Shown here one piece after another: positions 1-9,003 of a stretch of 64,000 bases of DNA. Origin of the DNA: JAFAMS01 sp963715815 (GTDB taxonomy: Bacteria; Vulcanimicrobiota; Vulcanimicrobiia; Vulcanimicrobiales; Vulcanimicrobiaceae); contig OY970278.1 of NCBI GenBank assembly GCA_963715815.1, positions 124,001 to 188,000 on the forward strand, given 5' to 3'. The notes under the pieces were generated by a model that was not told the origin of the DNA, made no database searches, and was given only the letters and a program-made list of their open reading frames with translations. Position numbers and translations under genes: made by a program. How positions within the stretch are numbered: the stretch's first letter is position 1; the number at the start of each line of letters is the position of its first letter.

Positions 1-609
1 GTACATCAAGACGAAAATATAAACCGGAATCGCGAGCACGAGTGAAAATCGCGAGAACGCTGCACAGACTGCAAAAACGAGAACGATCCATGCGCGCTTC
101 TTGCCGGTCAACTCCAACAGAGCAAAGAGCGTGAAGCACACCGCGCTGACGTGCGCGATATACCACACGTCGCCGAAAATTCCGCAAAAGAACAAGTCGG
201 TGCCAAGCAGCAAGAACAGCACGAGCAGCAAACGCGAACGCCACGGCACACCGAGCCGCGCGGCGAGTCCCCAGCCTGCGCCGATTGCAAGCGCGGTGAG
301 GATGTACGAGAGTAGCGATTGGTTGGCGCCCAGTCCCCATATCGCGACCGCGGGGACAAGCAAAATGGCGGGCAGCGGCCCTTCGATGATGTACTGTCGC
401 CCTTGATAGACGAGCGCGTCGATCCATGGTCCGGGCGTGACGACCCACACGTGCCCGTGCAAGATCGCGTTCGCGAGGATAACGTAGTTGTTGTAGGGCG
501 TCGCGCGTGCGTGATAGACGATCAGCATCGCGACAAATGTCACGATTGTCGCAGCAATCGCGCCTAACCATACCCTCACGAAGAAAGGCCGTTCGACGGT
601 GGCGTGCAA
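1..609 (-). CDS. Polytopic membrane protein, 3' end beyond the window
   Basis: Reading leftward from 609, one frame stays open to base 1 (203 codons), so the C-terminus lies outside the window. After a short polar N-terminus the product is almost continuously hydrophobic, with about five predicted membrane segments separated by short loops such as 'VTPGPWIDALVYQGRQYIIEGPLP'-like stretches (residues about 50-70). The overall pattern, with a soluble loop after the first helix, resembles dolichyl-phosphate-mannose or ArnT-type glycosyltransferases, but no diagnostic motif is visible. An in-frame TAG directly precedes TTG at 609, and an AGG lies about 8 bases upstream of that TTG, so TTG is the first possible start; GTG at 579 is the alternative. 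It is divergent from serA with almost no gap. Function unknown. Confidence 0.6.
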   Translation of the reverse strand, partial: MHATVERPFFVRVWLGAIAATIVTFVAMLIVYHARATPYNNYVILANAILHGHVWVVTPGPWIDALVYQGRQYIIEGPLPAILLVPAVAIWGLGANQSLLSYILTALAIGAGWGLAARLGVPWRSRLLLVLFLLLGTDLFFCGIFGDVWYIAHVSAVCFTLFALLELTGKKRAWIVLVFAVCAAFSRFSLVLAIPVYIFVLMY

Positions 610-621
610 CTACTCCGCCTC

Positions 622-2214
622 ATGCTGAACGCGCGCCGCGTCGTCGTTGCAGAACCGTTCGCTGAGAGTGGGCTTGCCGTCTTACGCGCCGCGGGGATCG
701 AGGTCGACTCTCTCGTCGGCAAATCGCGCACTGCGCTGATCGAAGCAGTCGGCAATGCCGACGGTCTGATCGTGCGTTCCGAGACGAAAGTCGACCGCGA
801 ATTGCTGGCGGCCGGCCAACGATTGCTCGCCGTCGCCCGTGCGGGCGTTGGTGTCGACGCGATCGACGTCGATGCTGCGACGCAAGCCGGCATCGTCGTC
901 CTCAATACGCCCAGCGCGAACACGCTCGCCGCAACGGAGCAGACTTTCGGGCTGATGCTGGCGCTCGCGCGTCATACGCCGGACGCCGTCGCCGCGCTGC
1001 GCGCCGGCCGCTGGGATCGCAAACCGTTCGTCGGCACCGAGCTTTACGGAAAGACGCTTGGGATCGTCGGCCTCGGACGCATCGGCGGTAACGTTGCGCA
1101 ACGCGCACGCGCATTCGGGATGCGACTCCTCGGGCACGATCCGTATATTACGCAAGCGCGCGCCGACGCGTTCGATGTCACGCTCGTCTCGCTCGATGAG
1201 CTTTTGCAAGGCGCCGATATCGTGACGCTGCACGTCCCGCTCAGCGATCGCACGCGCGGCATCATCGGTGCACGCGAGCTGCAGCTGATGCAGCCGCATG
1301 CGTACGTCGTCAACTGTGCACGCGGCGGGATCATCGACGAGCGCGCCTTGCTCGATGCGCTCGATGCGGAAAAGCTTGCCGGTGCGGCGCTCGACGTTTT
1401 CGAAAACGAACCGCCGCCCGCCGGGGGCACCGCGCAGCGGCTGCAAGCGCATCCGAAAGTCGTCGCCACACCGCATCTCGGCGGCTCGACCGTCGAAGCG
1501 CTCGAACGGATCGCCGTCGAGCTCGCGCACGATCTAGCGCGCGTGTTGGTCGGAAGTCCGGCAGCCGGTGCCGTCAACGCGCCAAGCTTTGATGGCCCCG
1601 AGAGCGAGTGGCTTCAGCCATTCTTGGAAGCGGCGTATCGGATCGGACGTTTCTACCCGCAATACGCTCAGCCGACGTCGCTGCCGTCGTTCACGCTCGT
1701 TGCCGAAGGGGAGCTTGCGAACTTCGATCCCGGGCCGTTCGTCACGACGTTTTTATCGGGACTCTTGCAAGCCACGACCGATCGCCGGGTCACGATCGTT
1801 AACGCCGAAGCAATCGCTAAAGAACTGGGCGTGCGCGTCGAAGCGCGCACCGGTCCGCGCCGCGGAGCGTACGCGTCGACATTGCGTTTCATATGCGGCT
1901 CGACGACGATCACCGGAACGGTCGTTGGTTCGACGCCGCGCATCGTCGATCTGGATGGATTTGAGATCGATGCGACACCGGTCGGCGCCATGGTGCTCAC
2001 GAAGCACCGCGATGTTCCGGGCATGATCGGAAAAGTCGGCACGATCCTTGGAAACGCCGACGTCAACATCTCCGCGATGCAAGTTTCACGAACGATGGAT
2101 GCCGGCGGCGCCGCGATCATGGTGCTCGGTGTCGATCGCCGCACACCCGAAGATGCGATTGCACAATTGCGCGCCATCCCCGGAATCAGCGCGGTACACG
2201 CGATCGAGATCTAG
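622..2214 (+). CDS. serA: D-3-phosphoglycerate dehydrogenase
   Basis: Catalyses the first committed step of serine synthesis, NAD-dependent oxidation of 3-phosphoglycerate to 3-phosphohydroxypyruvate, in the cytosol. The product is about 530 residues, the long bacterial/plant type. The substrate domain is followed by a Rossmann motif 'GLGRIG' near residue 150, then the catalytic Arg in 'NCARGG', an acidic residue in 'DVFENEPP' and the His in 'TPHLGGST' (about 285). An intervening ASB-type domain leads to a C-terminal ACT domain (about 455-530; 'HRDVPGMIGKVGTIL'), usually a serine-sensing regulatory module. ATG at 622 gives the usual 'MLNARRVVVAEP' start; GTG at 604 is possible but overlaps the divergent gene. 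The stop overlaps the next gene's GTG (TAGTG), implying coupled translation. Confidence 0.95.
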   Translation: MLNARRVVVAEPFAESGLAVLRAAGIEVDSLVGKSRTALIEAVGNADGLIVRSETKVDRELLAAGQRLLAVARAGVGVDAIDVDAATQAGIVVLNTPSANTLAATEQTFGLMLALARHTPDAVAALRAGRWDRKPFVGTELYGKTLGIVGLGRIGGNVAQRARAFGMRLLGHDPYITQARADAFDVTLVSLDELLQGADIVTLHVPLSDRTRGIIGARELQLMQPHAYVVNCARGGIIDERALLDALDAEKLAGAALDVFENEPPPAGGTAQRLQAHPKVVATPHLGGSTVEALERIAVELAHDLARVLVGSPAAGAVNAPSFDGPESEWLQPFLEAAYRIGRFYPQYAQPTSLPSFTLVAEGELANFDPGPFVTTFLSGLLQATTDRRVTIVNAEAIAKELGVRVEARTGPRRGAYASTLRFICGSTTITGTVVGSTPRIVDLDGFEIDATPVGAMVLTKHRDVPGMIGKVGTILGNADVNISAMQVSRTMDAGGAAIMVLGVDRRTPEDAIAQLRAIPGISAVHAIEI

Positions 2215-2843
2215 TGATCGTATTAGTCGCACGCCACGGTGAGACGACGTGGAATAAGGAAGGCCGCTATCAAGGTCGCCAACAGTCACCGCTTTCCGAG
2301 CTGGGCATTCGTCAGGCACAGGCGCTCGGTGAAGCGATGGAGCACTTCGAACCGCGCATCGAGCGGATCGTTTCGAGCCCGCTCATTCGCTGTTCGCAGA
2401 CGGCGCAATACAGCGCCGATCGCCTCGGCTTGGAAGTCGAGATCGACGACCGGCTCATCGAGATCGGGCACGGCGATTGGGAGAAACGCCTGCGCGACGA
2501 GATCATGAGCAGCGAGCCGCAGAATTGGTATCTCTGGAAGAACGAGCCGAGCAAAATCACGTTCTCGTCCGGCGACTCGATGCACAAAGTCATGGAACGC
2601 TGGCAATCGTTCGCGTCAACGATTCCGAGCGCTCCAACCCTCGTCGTCACCCACGACGCCGTCGTCCGCTCGGCGATCGTCTTAGCGCAAGGCCTCACGA
2701 TCGACGACATGTGGAAAGTCCCGATGGAAAACGCGGCCTATGCGAAGTTCGATGCAACTCCCGATGGTTGGAAGCTACTCGAACCCTGCGTCAACGCGCA
2801 CTTGCAAGGCCTCCGCGCCGACATCGCGCGCCAAGCGCTTTAA
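2214..2843 (+). CDS. Histidine phosphatase family protein (phosphoglycerate-mutase-like)
   Basis: A 209-residue member of the histidine phosphatase superfamily. The N-terminal 'VARHGETTWN' carries the RHG phospho-acceptor His, followed by 'GRYQGRQQSPLSELG', the usual substrate-pocket segment. A second conserved His is in 'VVTHDAVVRS' near residue 145. These are the catalytic features of cofactor-dependent phosphoglycerate mutases and of related phosphatases (CobC, GpmB, phosphoserine phosphatase PspB types). The GTG start overlaps the serA stop, so it is co-translated with serA. That context makes a serine-pathway role, for example a metal-independent phosphoserine phosphatase, attractive, but this is inference from position only. 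Its 3' end overlaps the convergent GT4 gene by 4 bases. Confidence 0.85.
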   Translation: MIVLVARHGETTWNKEGRYQGRQQSPLSELGIRQAQALGEAMEHFEPRIERIVSSPLIRCSQTAQYSADRLGLEVEIDDRLIEIGHGDWEKRLRDEIMSSEPQNWYLWKNEPSKITFSSGDSMHKVMERWQSFASTIPSAPTLVVTHDAVVRSAIVLAQGLTIDDMWKVPMENAAYAKFDATPDGWKLLEPCVNAHLQGLRADIARQAL

Positions 2844-4441
2844 CGCGCGCTAAACCGCGAGCGTTGGACGAGATCGGTGCGTACGAAGAACGCGCTCGAT
2901 CCTTTGCTCTCGATGCCGATGCATGTGTAGCCGGCGGATGACGCGAGCGCTTTCGGCGCGTCTTTGCCGGGCGTGACGACTACTTTCGGTTTGTAAGGCG
3001 CAAGGCGCGACCATGCGGGATCACTATTCGGGCCGAGTACGAGCAGTTCGAATTCTGCCGGCGGGCTCACCGATTTCAACTTTTCTGAAAACTCGGCGTA
3101 GGCCGCAGAGTCGCCCTCGATGACGCTGCCACGCCAGCCGAGTGCGCGCGAGAAGAACACACTGATCGACTCACTCTCGCCCGGCGCGACGCATTCGACG
3201 TAAAAGGGATCCTCGACGCCGAGCCGCCGCATGAGCTCGAGCAGCACGCCGTCTTCACCGCCGCGCGATGCAATCCTTAGCTCGAACGTCTCCGTTCCGC
3301 TTGGCCCCCCGGTCCGGCTTTTCGCGAGCGGCGTCATCTTGGCGAGCGCTTCGATGCGACCGAGTGCGTGTTCCGCGCCGCGTTCCCACGTCCAATCGCG
3401 GGCGTGCTCCGCGGATTTTGCGGACATCGTTTGCGCCAGCTTCGGATTCTGATAGATCCGCCGCATAGCGGCGCCGACTTGCTCTTCATCGGGTTCGAGT
3501 AAGAACGCGTCGTCGACGAGCTCGAGTCCGCCATACGTCTGGCCGAGCGAAATCGGCTTGGCATCGATATGGATCGTCGTGTCTTTCGTCGTGAAATCGT
3601 CGCTTGCGCCACCGCGCGTTGCGATCGTCGGAACGCCGCACGCCATCGCCTCGAGAATCGGTAACCCGAAACCCTCGCCGCGATACGGGGCTACGAGCGC
3701 AGTTGCAGCGCGATACAGATCGGCGAGCGCGCTATCCGTATAGTACGTGTCGATATATAGGACGGGTGGAATATCGCGTCGTCCGCCAAGCGACGCGACG
3801 TGATCGCGCAAGCGTGTGTCGCCTCCCGGATCCTTGCCGCCGAAATCCTTGACGATCAAAACGACTTGGTCACGCGGGGTAAACGTCGCGAGATAGGCGT
3901 TGACGACGACGTCGACGCCTTTGCGCGCGATCGTGTCGCCGACGTACAGGAATGCGGTACGATCGCGCAACGTCGCCGAGAGCGGTGCCGGCCCAGGCTT
4001 GAAGATCTTCGGATCGTAACCGAGCGGCACCACGTGTACGCGCTCGCGTGCGACCCCGGCGCGCACATACATGTCCGCAATGTAGGTGCTGTAGCACCAC
4101 ACCTCATCGGCTACAGCTTTCGCGCCTTCGGCCCACGCCTTCGGCAAGCTACCGAATTCCCAGGGCTGCATGTGTACGTATGCGCTCGTATGCGTTTTCG
4201 GAAAGACCGCCGGCCAGCGATGACGCACAGTAATCTGTGGTTCCGGCAAAAAACGCCACGATCGGCGCTGCTGCAAGAGCTCATCGTCTTCGTTGCCGAT
4301 AAGCGGAGCGACCGTCGGCTCGGGAAGTATGCCCAGTTCGATTTCTTCACGACGTGCGAGCGCTCCGAAGAGACCGCGATTGACGCGAGCAAGGGACGAT
4401 TCGACCAGAAACTCTCCGGTGACTTCGACCGTGATTGGCAT
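2840..4441 (-). CDS. GT4-family glycosyltransferase with a degenerate FkbM-like C-terminal domain
   Basis: A 533-residue protein. Residues about 1-370 form a GT-B glycosyltransferase of family GT4: a donor-side nucleotide-binding segment near 'FLYVGDTIARKG' (165-175) and the E-x7-E motif in 'GEGFGLPILEAMACGVP' (E256 and E264). Residues about 385-530 form a separate C-terminal domain. Its 'SRGGEDGVLLELMRRLG' and 'GWRGSVIEGD' segments match the layout of FkbM-like methyltransferase domains ('SQxGEDG...GWxGxxIEGD'). However, the glycine-rich SAM-binding segment expected between them reads 'VECVAPGES', so methyltransferase activity is doubtful. Cytosolic or membrane-peripheral transfer of a sugar to a surface polymer is the likely role. 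It is the last gene of the run that starts near 9973. Confidence 0.8.
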   Translation of the reverse strand: MPITVEVTGEFLVESSLARVNRGLFGALARREEIELGILPEPTVAPLIGNEDDELLQQRRSWRFLPEPQITVRHRWPAVFPKTHTSAYVHMQPWEFGSLPKAWAEGAKAVADEVWCYSTYIADMYVRAGVARERVHVVPLGYDPKIFKPGPAPLSATLRDRTAFLYVGDTIARKGVDVVVNAYLATFTPRDQVVLIVKDFGGKDPGGDTRLRDHVASLGGRRDIPPVLYIDTYYTDSALADLYRAATALVAPYRGEGFGLPILEAMACGVPTIATRGGASDDFTTKDTTIHIDAKPISLGQTYGGLELVDDAFLLEPDEEQVGAAMRRIYQNPKLAQTMSAKSAEHARDWTWERGAEHALGRIEALAKMTPLAKSRTGGPSGTETFELRIASRGGEDGVLLELMRRLGVEDPFYVECVAPGESESISVFFSRALGWRGSVIEGDSAAYAEFSEKLKSVSPPAEFELLVLGPNSDPAWSRLAPYKPKVVVTPGKDAPKALASSAGYTCIGIESKGSSAFFVRTDLVQRSRFSAR

Positions 4442-4443
4442 CG

Positions 4444-5094
4444 CTAACCCGAGGGTGTCACGAGCGGCGCGCGGGGTTCGGCGAACGTCGAGGGTGGAAG
4501 CCCCTCATAGAATTGATACTTCGACCAGTCGATGCGCTCGGTTTGCAGGTCGCCGCTCACTTCGGCGCGCGCAGTTGCCGATTGCGGCATCCAGTACTTG
4601 TCGGTCTTCGCGAACGTTACCGTTCCCGTTCCAACAACGGCGCCAATCGTGGCCCTATAGTCGAGCTGCAACGGTAAAAACGATTTACCGTCGATGACCA
4701 TGCGCGTAACTTCGTACTTGGGCGTTCCGCGCGCGAACACATTGAAAACGTACACGAGATTATGGCCTTGTTTACCCTCACCGGAGTAGGTAAACACGTA
4801 CGAGTCCGTGCGCGGCGAAAGTGCCACAACGTCATACGGGTCATGGTGAAGGAGAAAGACGCGAATCGAGGGACGCGGCAGCTTCTCGTGGTTGAATCCA
4901 ATGATCTCATCGCGCTCACGGCTGCCTTGCCGAAAAATGCGGTGCTCGACTTCCTGCGGATGGCTCCCGTGATGCGCGAACGCGTACTCGAAGATATATG
5001 CCGGCGGCATTTTGATCGCATCGAGCGCCTGCACGTAGTTCGCCAGCACTTGCTCGGGTGCGAGCAAGAGCGCGAGTAGAACGAAGGCTATCAG
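4444..5094 (-). CDS. Secreted LolA-like / DUF1571-type protein
   Basis: The mature part is a beta-rich protein of about 200 residues in the style of LolA/LolB-fold or DUF1571-type outer-membrane lipoprotein-sorting proteins ('YVFTYSGEGKQG', 'RMVIDGKSFLPLQLDY'). No catalytic motif is visible. The first ATG/GTG/TTG in frame (TTG 5067) would cut a hydrophobic stretch in half. Reading upstream gives 'LIAFVLLALLLAPEQVLA', a good signal peptide, starting at a CTG at 5094. That CTG overlaps the alaS stop as CTGA and lies 7 bases after a GGAG. I therefore place the start at the CTG. It lies 2 bases upstream of the GT4 gene in the same operon. Periplasmic location is likely; the client is unknown. Confidence 0.6.
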   Translation of the reverse strand: MIAFVLLALLLAPEQVLANYVQALDAIKMPPAYIFEYAFAHHGSHPQEVEHRIFRQGSRERDEIIGFNHEKLPRPSIRVFLLHHDPYDVVALSPRTDSYVFTYSGEGKQGHNLVYVFNVFARGTPKYEVTRMVIDGKSFLPLQLDYRATIGAVVGTGTVTFAKTDKYWMPQSATARAEVSGDLQTERIDWSKYQFYEGLPPSTFAEPRAPLVTPSG

Positions 5095-7712
5095 CGCGCG
5101 GCTCCGTTCGCGGCGACTGCCGCCTTGAGCTCGGCGAGCGCTGCGCCGGCTCCCGCGGGATTGTTGCCGCCGCCTTGCGCTTGCGTGGGCCCGCCGCCGC
5201 CTTTGCCGCCGATATGCGGCGCTGCAATCTTCATCAGATCGCCGGCGCGCACACCTTGCGTGGTCAGTGTTTCCGGAACGCTCACGATCATGCTGACGCG
5301 ATCGCCGCTGGTGCTCGTCACCGCGATCACCGCATCGCTGTTACGCTGATGAACCGCGTTGACGAAGCTGCGCAGATCGTCGTTCGAATAGTCCTTCAGC
5401 TCCGCGACGACAATCGCGCGGCCGTTCGGTAGTTTTTCCGGTTTCATATCCTGCGCTTCCGCAGCCGCGAAGCGGGACTTCAACTCGCCGACTTCCTTTT
5501 GCAGATCGCGAATCTCGCTTTGCATTTTTCCGACGCGGTCCAGCAGCTCATCGGGCTTACTCGAAAGCCGTTCCGATAGTGTCTCGAGCAGATGCTGCTG
5601 ATTCTGCACGAATGTCTCGGCCGCGCGCGAGACGCACGATTCGATACGCCGCACGCCGCTGCCGATCGAAGACTCCGAGAGAATGATGAACATGCCGAGC
5701 TCGCCGGTCGTGTGCGCATGCGTGCCGCCGCAAAATTCGACCGATGGGCCCGCCTGTACGACGCGCACGAGCTCACCATACTTCTCGCCGGCCATCCAGT
5801 ACGCGCCGGTTTTCTTGGCCTCTTCGATTGGAAGCTCGCGCGTGACCAGATGATGATCCTCGCGGATCATCGCGTTGACGCGCTGCGAGACCTCATCTTG
5901 CTGCTCGGTCGTCAGCGCGCCGCCCGGCCATCGAAAATCAAAGCGCATTCGGTCGATGCCGACCCATGAACCGGCTTGCGCGACTTCGCCGCCAAGAATC
6001 TCTTTGAGCGCTTTCTGCAAGAGATGCGCAGACGTATGATGACGCCGGATCTCTTCGCGCCAGACCGGATCGACGGCCGCGTGCACGCGTTCGCCGCGGC
6101 GCAAAATCCCCGTGCGCAGCGTACCGTGATGCGCGATCGCTTCGCCGACGAACTGCGTATCGGTAACATCGAAGGTCGCCTCGCCGCCGGTTAGTGCTCC
6201 GTGATCGCCGATTTGGCCACCCTTTTCGGCGTAGAACGATGTGTGGTCCAAAAAGATCTGCGCGTTTTCGCCGGCGACGAGCTCGTCGACCGGTTGTCCG
6301 TCGCGCATGATCATCACGATCTCGCCGTCGGTCTCGAGTCCGGTGTAACCATGGAATATACTGACGACGCTGGGTAGATCGGTGACGTCTACGACCGCGC
6401 GCTTTTCGGCTGCGTCAGCGCGCGCACGCGCGCGTTGCTCTTGCATCGCCTCATCAAAGCCGGGGACGTCGATTGCGACGCCGCGCTCCATCGCGATCTC
6501 GCGCGACAGCTCGATCGGGAAGCCGTATGTGTCATGCAATGTGAACGCGTCGTGGCCAGTGATCATGCGCGTGCAATCCGCGATCGCGTCGTCGACCAAT
6601 CCTTCGAGGAGTGCATTGCCGCGATCGAGCGTACGGATGAAGTTCTGCTCTTCGCGACTGAGCGTCGTTTGCACGTCGGCGAGGCGCTTGCGCAGCTCGG
6701 GATAGCCTGATGCGAGCGAATCGACCACGGCGTTCGCAAGTTGCGGCATGAACTCGCGCGGGTAGCCGAGGATACGCCCGTTACGAATCGCGCGCCGAAT
6801 CAAGAAGCGAAGCACGTAGCCGCGGTCGTTATTCGACGGATAGATGCCGTCCGCGATCAGAAACGTAACGGCGCGTGCGTGATCCGCAATGATGCGGCGA
6901 CGCTCGGTTTGCTCTTGCGGGTGCAGTCCTTTGTTCTCGACAGCGGGTTGCGCCGCGATCAAATCAGTGAACAGATCGGTCTCGTACATCGAGACCTTGC
7001 CGTTGGCAACCGCGAGCATGCGCTCGAACCCGGCACCTGTGTCGATCGCCTTGCGCGGTAGCTCGGTCATCTTACCGTCCGCTCCGCGATTGAATTGTTG
7101 GAAGACGACGTTCCACAATTCTAAGTAGCGATCGCCTTTGTTCGGCCCGGTATCGTCAGGTCCCGACGCGTATTCCGCTCCGGTGTCGTAAAAGATCTCG
7201 CTGCAGGGTCCGCACGGACCCGTCGGACCCATCGTCCAAAAGTTGTCTTCGTCCCAACGCGTGATGCGATCGGGCGACAAACCGATCTCGCGTTCCCAGA
7301 TCTCTTGCGCCTCATCGTCGCTGAGATGCACGGTCACGTACAAGCGTTGCTTGTCGAGCTTGAGGACCTGCGTGATGTATTCCCACGCGAACGCGATTGC
7401 TTCGCGTTTGTAGTAATCGCCGAAGCTGAAGTTGCCGAGCATCTCGAGGAATGTGCCGTGGCGTCCGGTGCGTCCGACGTTTTCGATGTCGCTTTTCGCG
7501 CCCGCAACCCGCAAGCACGGCTGTACCGTGACGACGCGCGGCGCCGGCGCCGGGACTTCGCCCAAGAACACCGGGACGAATTGCTCCATGCCGGCGATCG
7601 TGAAGAGCGTCGTCGACATCTCGTCCGGAATCAAGCTCGCAGGCGCGACGATCTTGTGCCCCTTCGAGACAAAATAATCAACGAACGACGCGCGTAGTTC
7701 TTGGCTCTTCAT
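5091..7712 (-). CDS. alaS: Alanyl-tRNA synthetase
   Basis: Charges tRNA-Ala. The product is 873 residues, normal for bacterial AlaRS. The order is: class II aminoacylation core from the N-terminus ('ELRASFVDYFVSKGH', motif 2 region 'NVGRTGRHGTFLEMLGNFSF'), tRNA-recognition domain, an editing domain with zinc-site residues in 'HHTSAHLL' (about 565) and 'CGGTHAHTTGELG' (about 665), a coiled coil (about 720-760) and the glycine-rich C-Ala tail with 'GGKGGGG'. It follows the sigma-factor gene by about 30 bases and overlaps the LolA-like gene. A GC-rich hairpin lies in its short leader. Confidence 0.97.
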   Translation of the reverse strand: MKSQELRASFVDYFVSKGHKIVAPASLIPDEMSTTLFTIAGMEQFVPVFLGEVPAPAPRVVTVQPCLRVAGAKSDIENVGRTGRHGTFLEMLGNFSFGDYYKREAIAFAWEYITQVLKLDKQRLYVTVHLSDDEAQEIWEREIGLSPDRITRWDEDNFWTMGPTGPCGPCSEIFYDTGAEYASGPDDTGPNKGDRYLELWNVVFQQFNRGADGKMTELPRKAIDTGAGFERMLAVANGKVSMYETDLFTDLIAAQPAVENKGLHPQEQTERRRIIADHARAVTFLIADGIYPSNNDRGYVLRFLIRRAIRNGRILGYPREFMPQLANAVVDSLASGYPELRKRLADVQTTLSREEQNFIRTLDRGNALLEGLVDDAIADCTRMITGHDAFTLHDTYGFPIELSREIAMERGVAIDVPGFDEAMQEQRARARADAAEKRAVVDVTDLPSVVSIFHGYTGLETDGEIVMIMRDGQPVDELVAGENAQIFLDHTSFYAEKGGQIGDHGALTGGEATFDVTDTQFVGEAIAHHGTLRTGILRRGERVHAAVDPVWREEIRRHHTSAHLLQKALKEILGGEVAQAGSWVGIDRMRFDFRWPGGALTTEQQDEVSQRVNAMIREDHHLVTRELPIEEAKKTGAYWMAGEKYGELVRVVQAGPSVEFCGGTHAHTTGELGMFIILSESSIGSGVRRIESCVSRAAETFVQNQQHLLETLSERLSSKPDELLDRVGKMQSEIRDLQKEVGELKSRFAAAEAQDMKPEKLPNGRAIVVAELKDYSNDDLRSFVNAVHQRNSDAVIAVTSTSGDRVSMIVSVPETLTTQGVRAGDLMKIAAPHIGGKGGGGPTQAQGGGNNPAGAGAALAELKAAVAANGAAR

Positions 7713-7718
7713 AACCGA

Positions 7719-7742
7719 CCCGGGTGTTCTTCACCCCTGGGG
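7719..7742 (-). promoter_or_regulatory. GC-rich hairpin in the alaS leader
   Basis: Between the sigma-factor stop and the alaS ATG the sequence can fold into a stem of roughly 8 pairs: on the plus strand CCCGGGTG, loop TTCTT, then CACCC, a 2-base bulge and GGG. There is no T-tract, so it is not a standard terminator. It could act as a processing or attenuation site separating sigma-factor and alaS expression. Weak evidence. Confidence 0.3.
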
Positions 7743-7743
7743 A

Positions 7744-8562
7744 TTATCGCTCTTGCAAAGCCGATCTGAGCTTATCGAGAGCCTTTGCCTGTAAGCGAGA
7801 GACATGCATCTGTGAAACGTTGAGTCGCTTTGCGATCTCCGTCTGACTGACGCTTTCGTAAAACCGTAGGTACAAGATCACGCGTTCGCGTCCGGTGAGG
7901 ACCTCGAAGGCACGCTCGAGATTCGCTTTGTCTTCGAGCAAGTCGAGCGCGGCGTCGTTCTGTCCGACGTAGTCGGCAAGCGTCTGCGACTTTTTATCGC
8001 CCTCGCCGGAGAGTTCGGTATCGAGCGAGAGCAGATTGTAGGCTTGTCCGAGTTCCTGCGCTTCGAGGACGTCTTCTTCCGTTGCCCCGAGATGCGAGGC
8101 CAGCTCGGCGACCGTTGGGCTGCGGCCAATTTTTACCGTCAGCTTCTCGAGCGCGCGGTTGACTGCAAGATTTAGCTCCTGAAGACGGCGCGGGACTTTG
8201 ACTGCCCAGCCTTTGTCGCGGAAGTAGCGCTTGATCTCGCCGACGATCGTCGGCGTCGCGTAGGTCGTGAACTCGACGCCGCGTTCCAGATCGAAGCGAT
8301 CGATCGCCTTGAGCAAGCCGACGGTTCCGACTTGAATCAGATCGTCGAGAGCTTCACCGCGATTCGCAAATTTGACCGCGAGATAGCGAACAAGATTGAG
8401 GTGCGCGACAACCAGATCGGCTCGCAACTGGTCGTAGTCGGCCGTGCCTTTGGCGGTGATTTTTCCCAGCTCGCGCTCTTTGCGCAAACGCGCAAACTTC
8501 GCGAACGTTTCGCGCGTGCGCTGTCGGTCCCAACGTTCGCCGTCCATTGTGTGGGCCTGCAT
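7744..8562 (-). CDS. RNA polymerase sigma factor, SigB/SigF type
   Basis: A 272-residue group-3 sigma-70 protein. Region 2 contains the core-binding and -10 recognition helix ('DDLIQVGTVGLLKAIDRFD', about 85-105, and 'FTTYATPTIVGEIKRYFRDK', about 110-130). Region 3 follows ('LNLAVNRALEKLT'). Region 4 ends in a helix-turn-helix ('TEIAKRLNVSQMHVSRLQ', about 240-260) that reads the -35 box. Length and the absence of a region 1.1 fit the SigB/SigF/SigG group rather than the housekeeping sigma. It lies directly downstream of its probable anti-sigma factor (rsbW) and antagonist (rsbV), which supports control by partner switching. A promoter of the type these sigmas read is present at the head of the operon. 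Confidence 0.92.
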   Translation of the reverse strand: MQAHTMDGERWDRQRTRETFAKFARLRKERELGKITAKGTADYDQLRADLVVAHLNLVRYLAVKFANRGEALDDLIQVGTVGLLKAIDRFDLERGVEFTTYATPTIVGEIKRYFRDKGWAVKVPRRLQELNLAVNRALEKLTVKIGRSPTVAELASHLGATEEDVLEAQELGQAYNLLSLDTELSGEGDKKSQTLADYVGQNDAALDLLEDKANLERAFEVLTGRERVILYLRFYESVSQTEIAKRLNVSQMHVSRLQAKALDKLRSALQER

Positions 8563-8575
8563 AACGATCGATCCG

Positions 8576-9001
8576 TTACTGCGTTACGGTCTTGATCATC
8601 ACCAGGCGCGCGCCGCGCTGCTGGTCAACGTCATACTCGACGGTATCCATCAGCGCGCGGATAAGGAACACGCCGAGGCCACCGACTTTGTTGTCTTCTT
8701 CGGCGCCTTTGACGCTTTCGAGCTTCGGCGCACGTCCGTCGCCGCAGACGGTTATGCGGAGCTCGGTGGTGCCAGCTTCCCAGCGCAGATCGATGTTCTC
8801 GATGGCTTCCGAACGCTGAATGATATTCGTGCAAGCTTCAGCGATCGCGAGCTTGAGATCGTCGATCTCATCGACGGAAAACCGCATGCGGCTGCCGACG
8901 GCGGCTGCCGCCAAACGCGCGACCGCAACCCATTCCGCACGAGCCGGAATGCGCAGCTCGACGACACCAATTGTTTGGACTTCGGGTTCGGGCGCGTTCA
9001 T
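8576..9001 (-). CDS. rsbW: Anti-sigma factor, RsbW-type serine kinase
   Basis: A 141-residue GHKL-fold ATPase. The N-box is seen as 'IAEACTNIIQ' (E55, N59) and the glycine-rich ATP lid as 'KVGGLGVFLIRALMD' (about 105-120). Proteins of this family bind a SigB/SigF-type sigma factor and keep it off RNA polymerase. When ATP is present they phosphorylate and inactivate the STAS antagonist. The gene sits between the antagonist (2 bases upstream) and the sigma factor (13 bases downstream), the classic rsbV-rsbW-sigB order, so its partners are almost certainly these neighbours. Confidence 0.9.
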   Translation of the reverse strand: MNAPEPEVQTIGVVELRIPARAEWVAVARLAAAAVGSRMRFSVDEIDDLKLAIAEACTNIIQRSEAIENIDLRWEAGTTELRITVCGDGRAPKLESVKGAEEDNKVGGLGVFLIRALMDTVEYDVDQQRGARLVMIKTVTQ

Positions 9002-9003
9002 CG

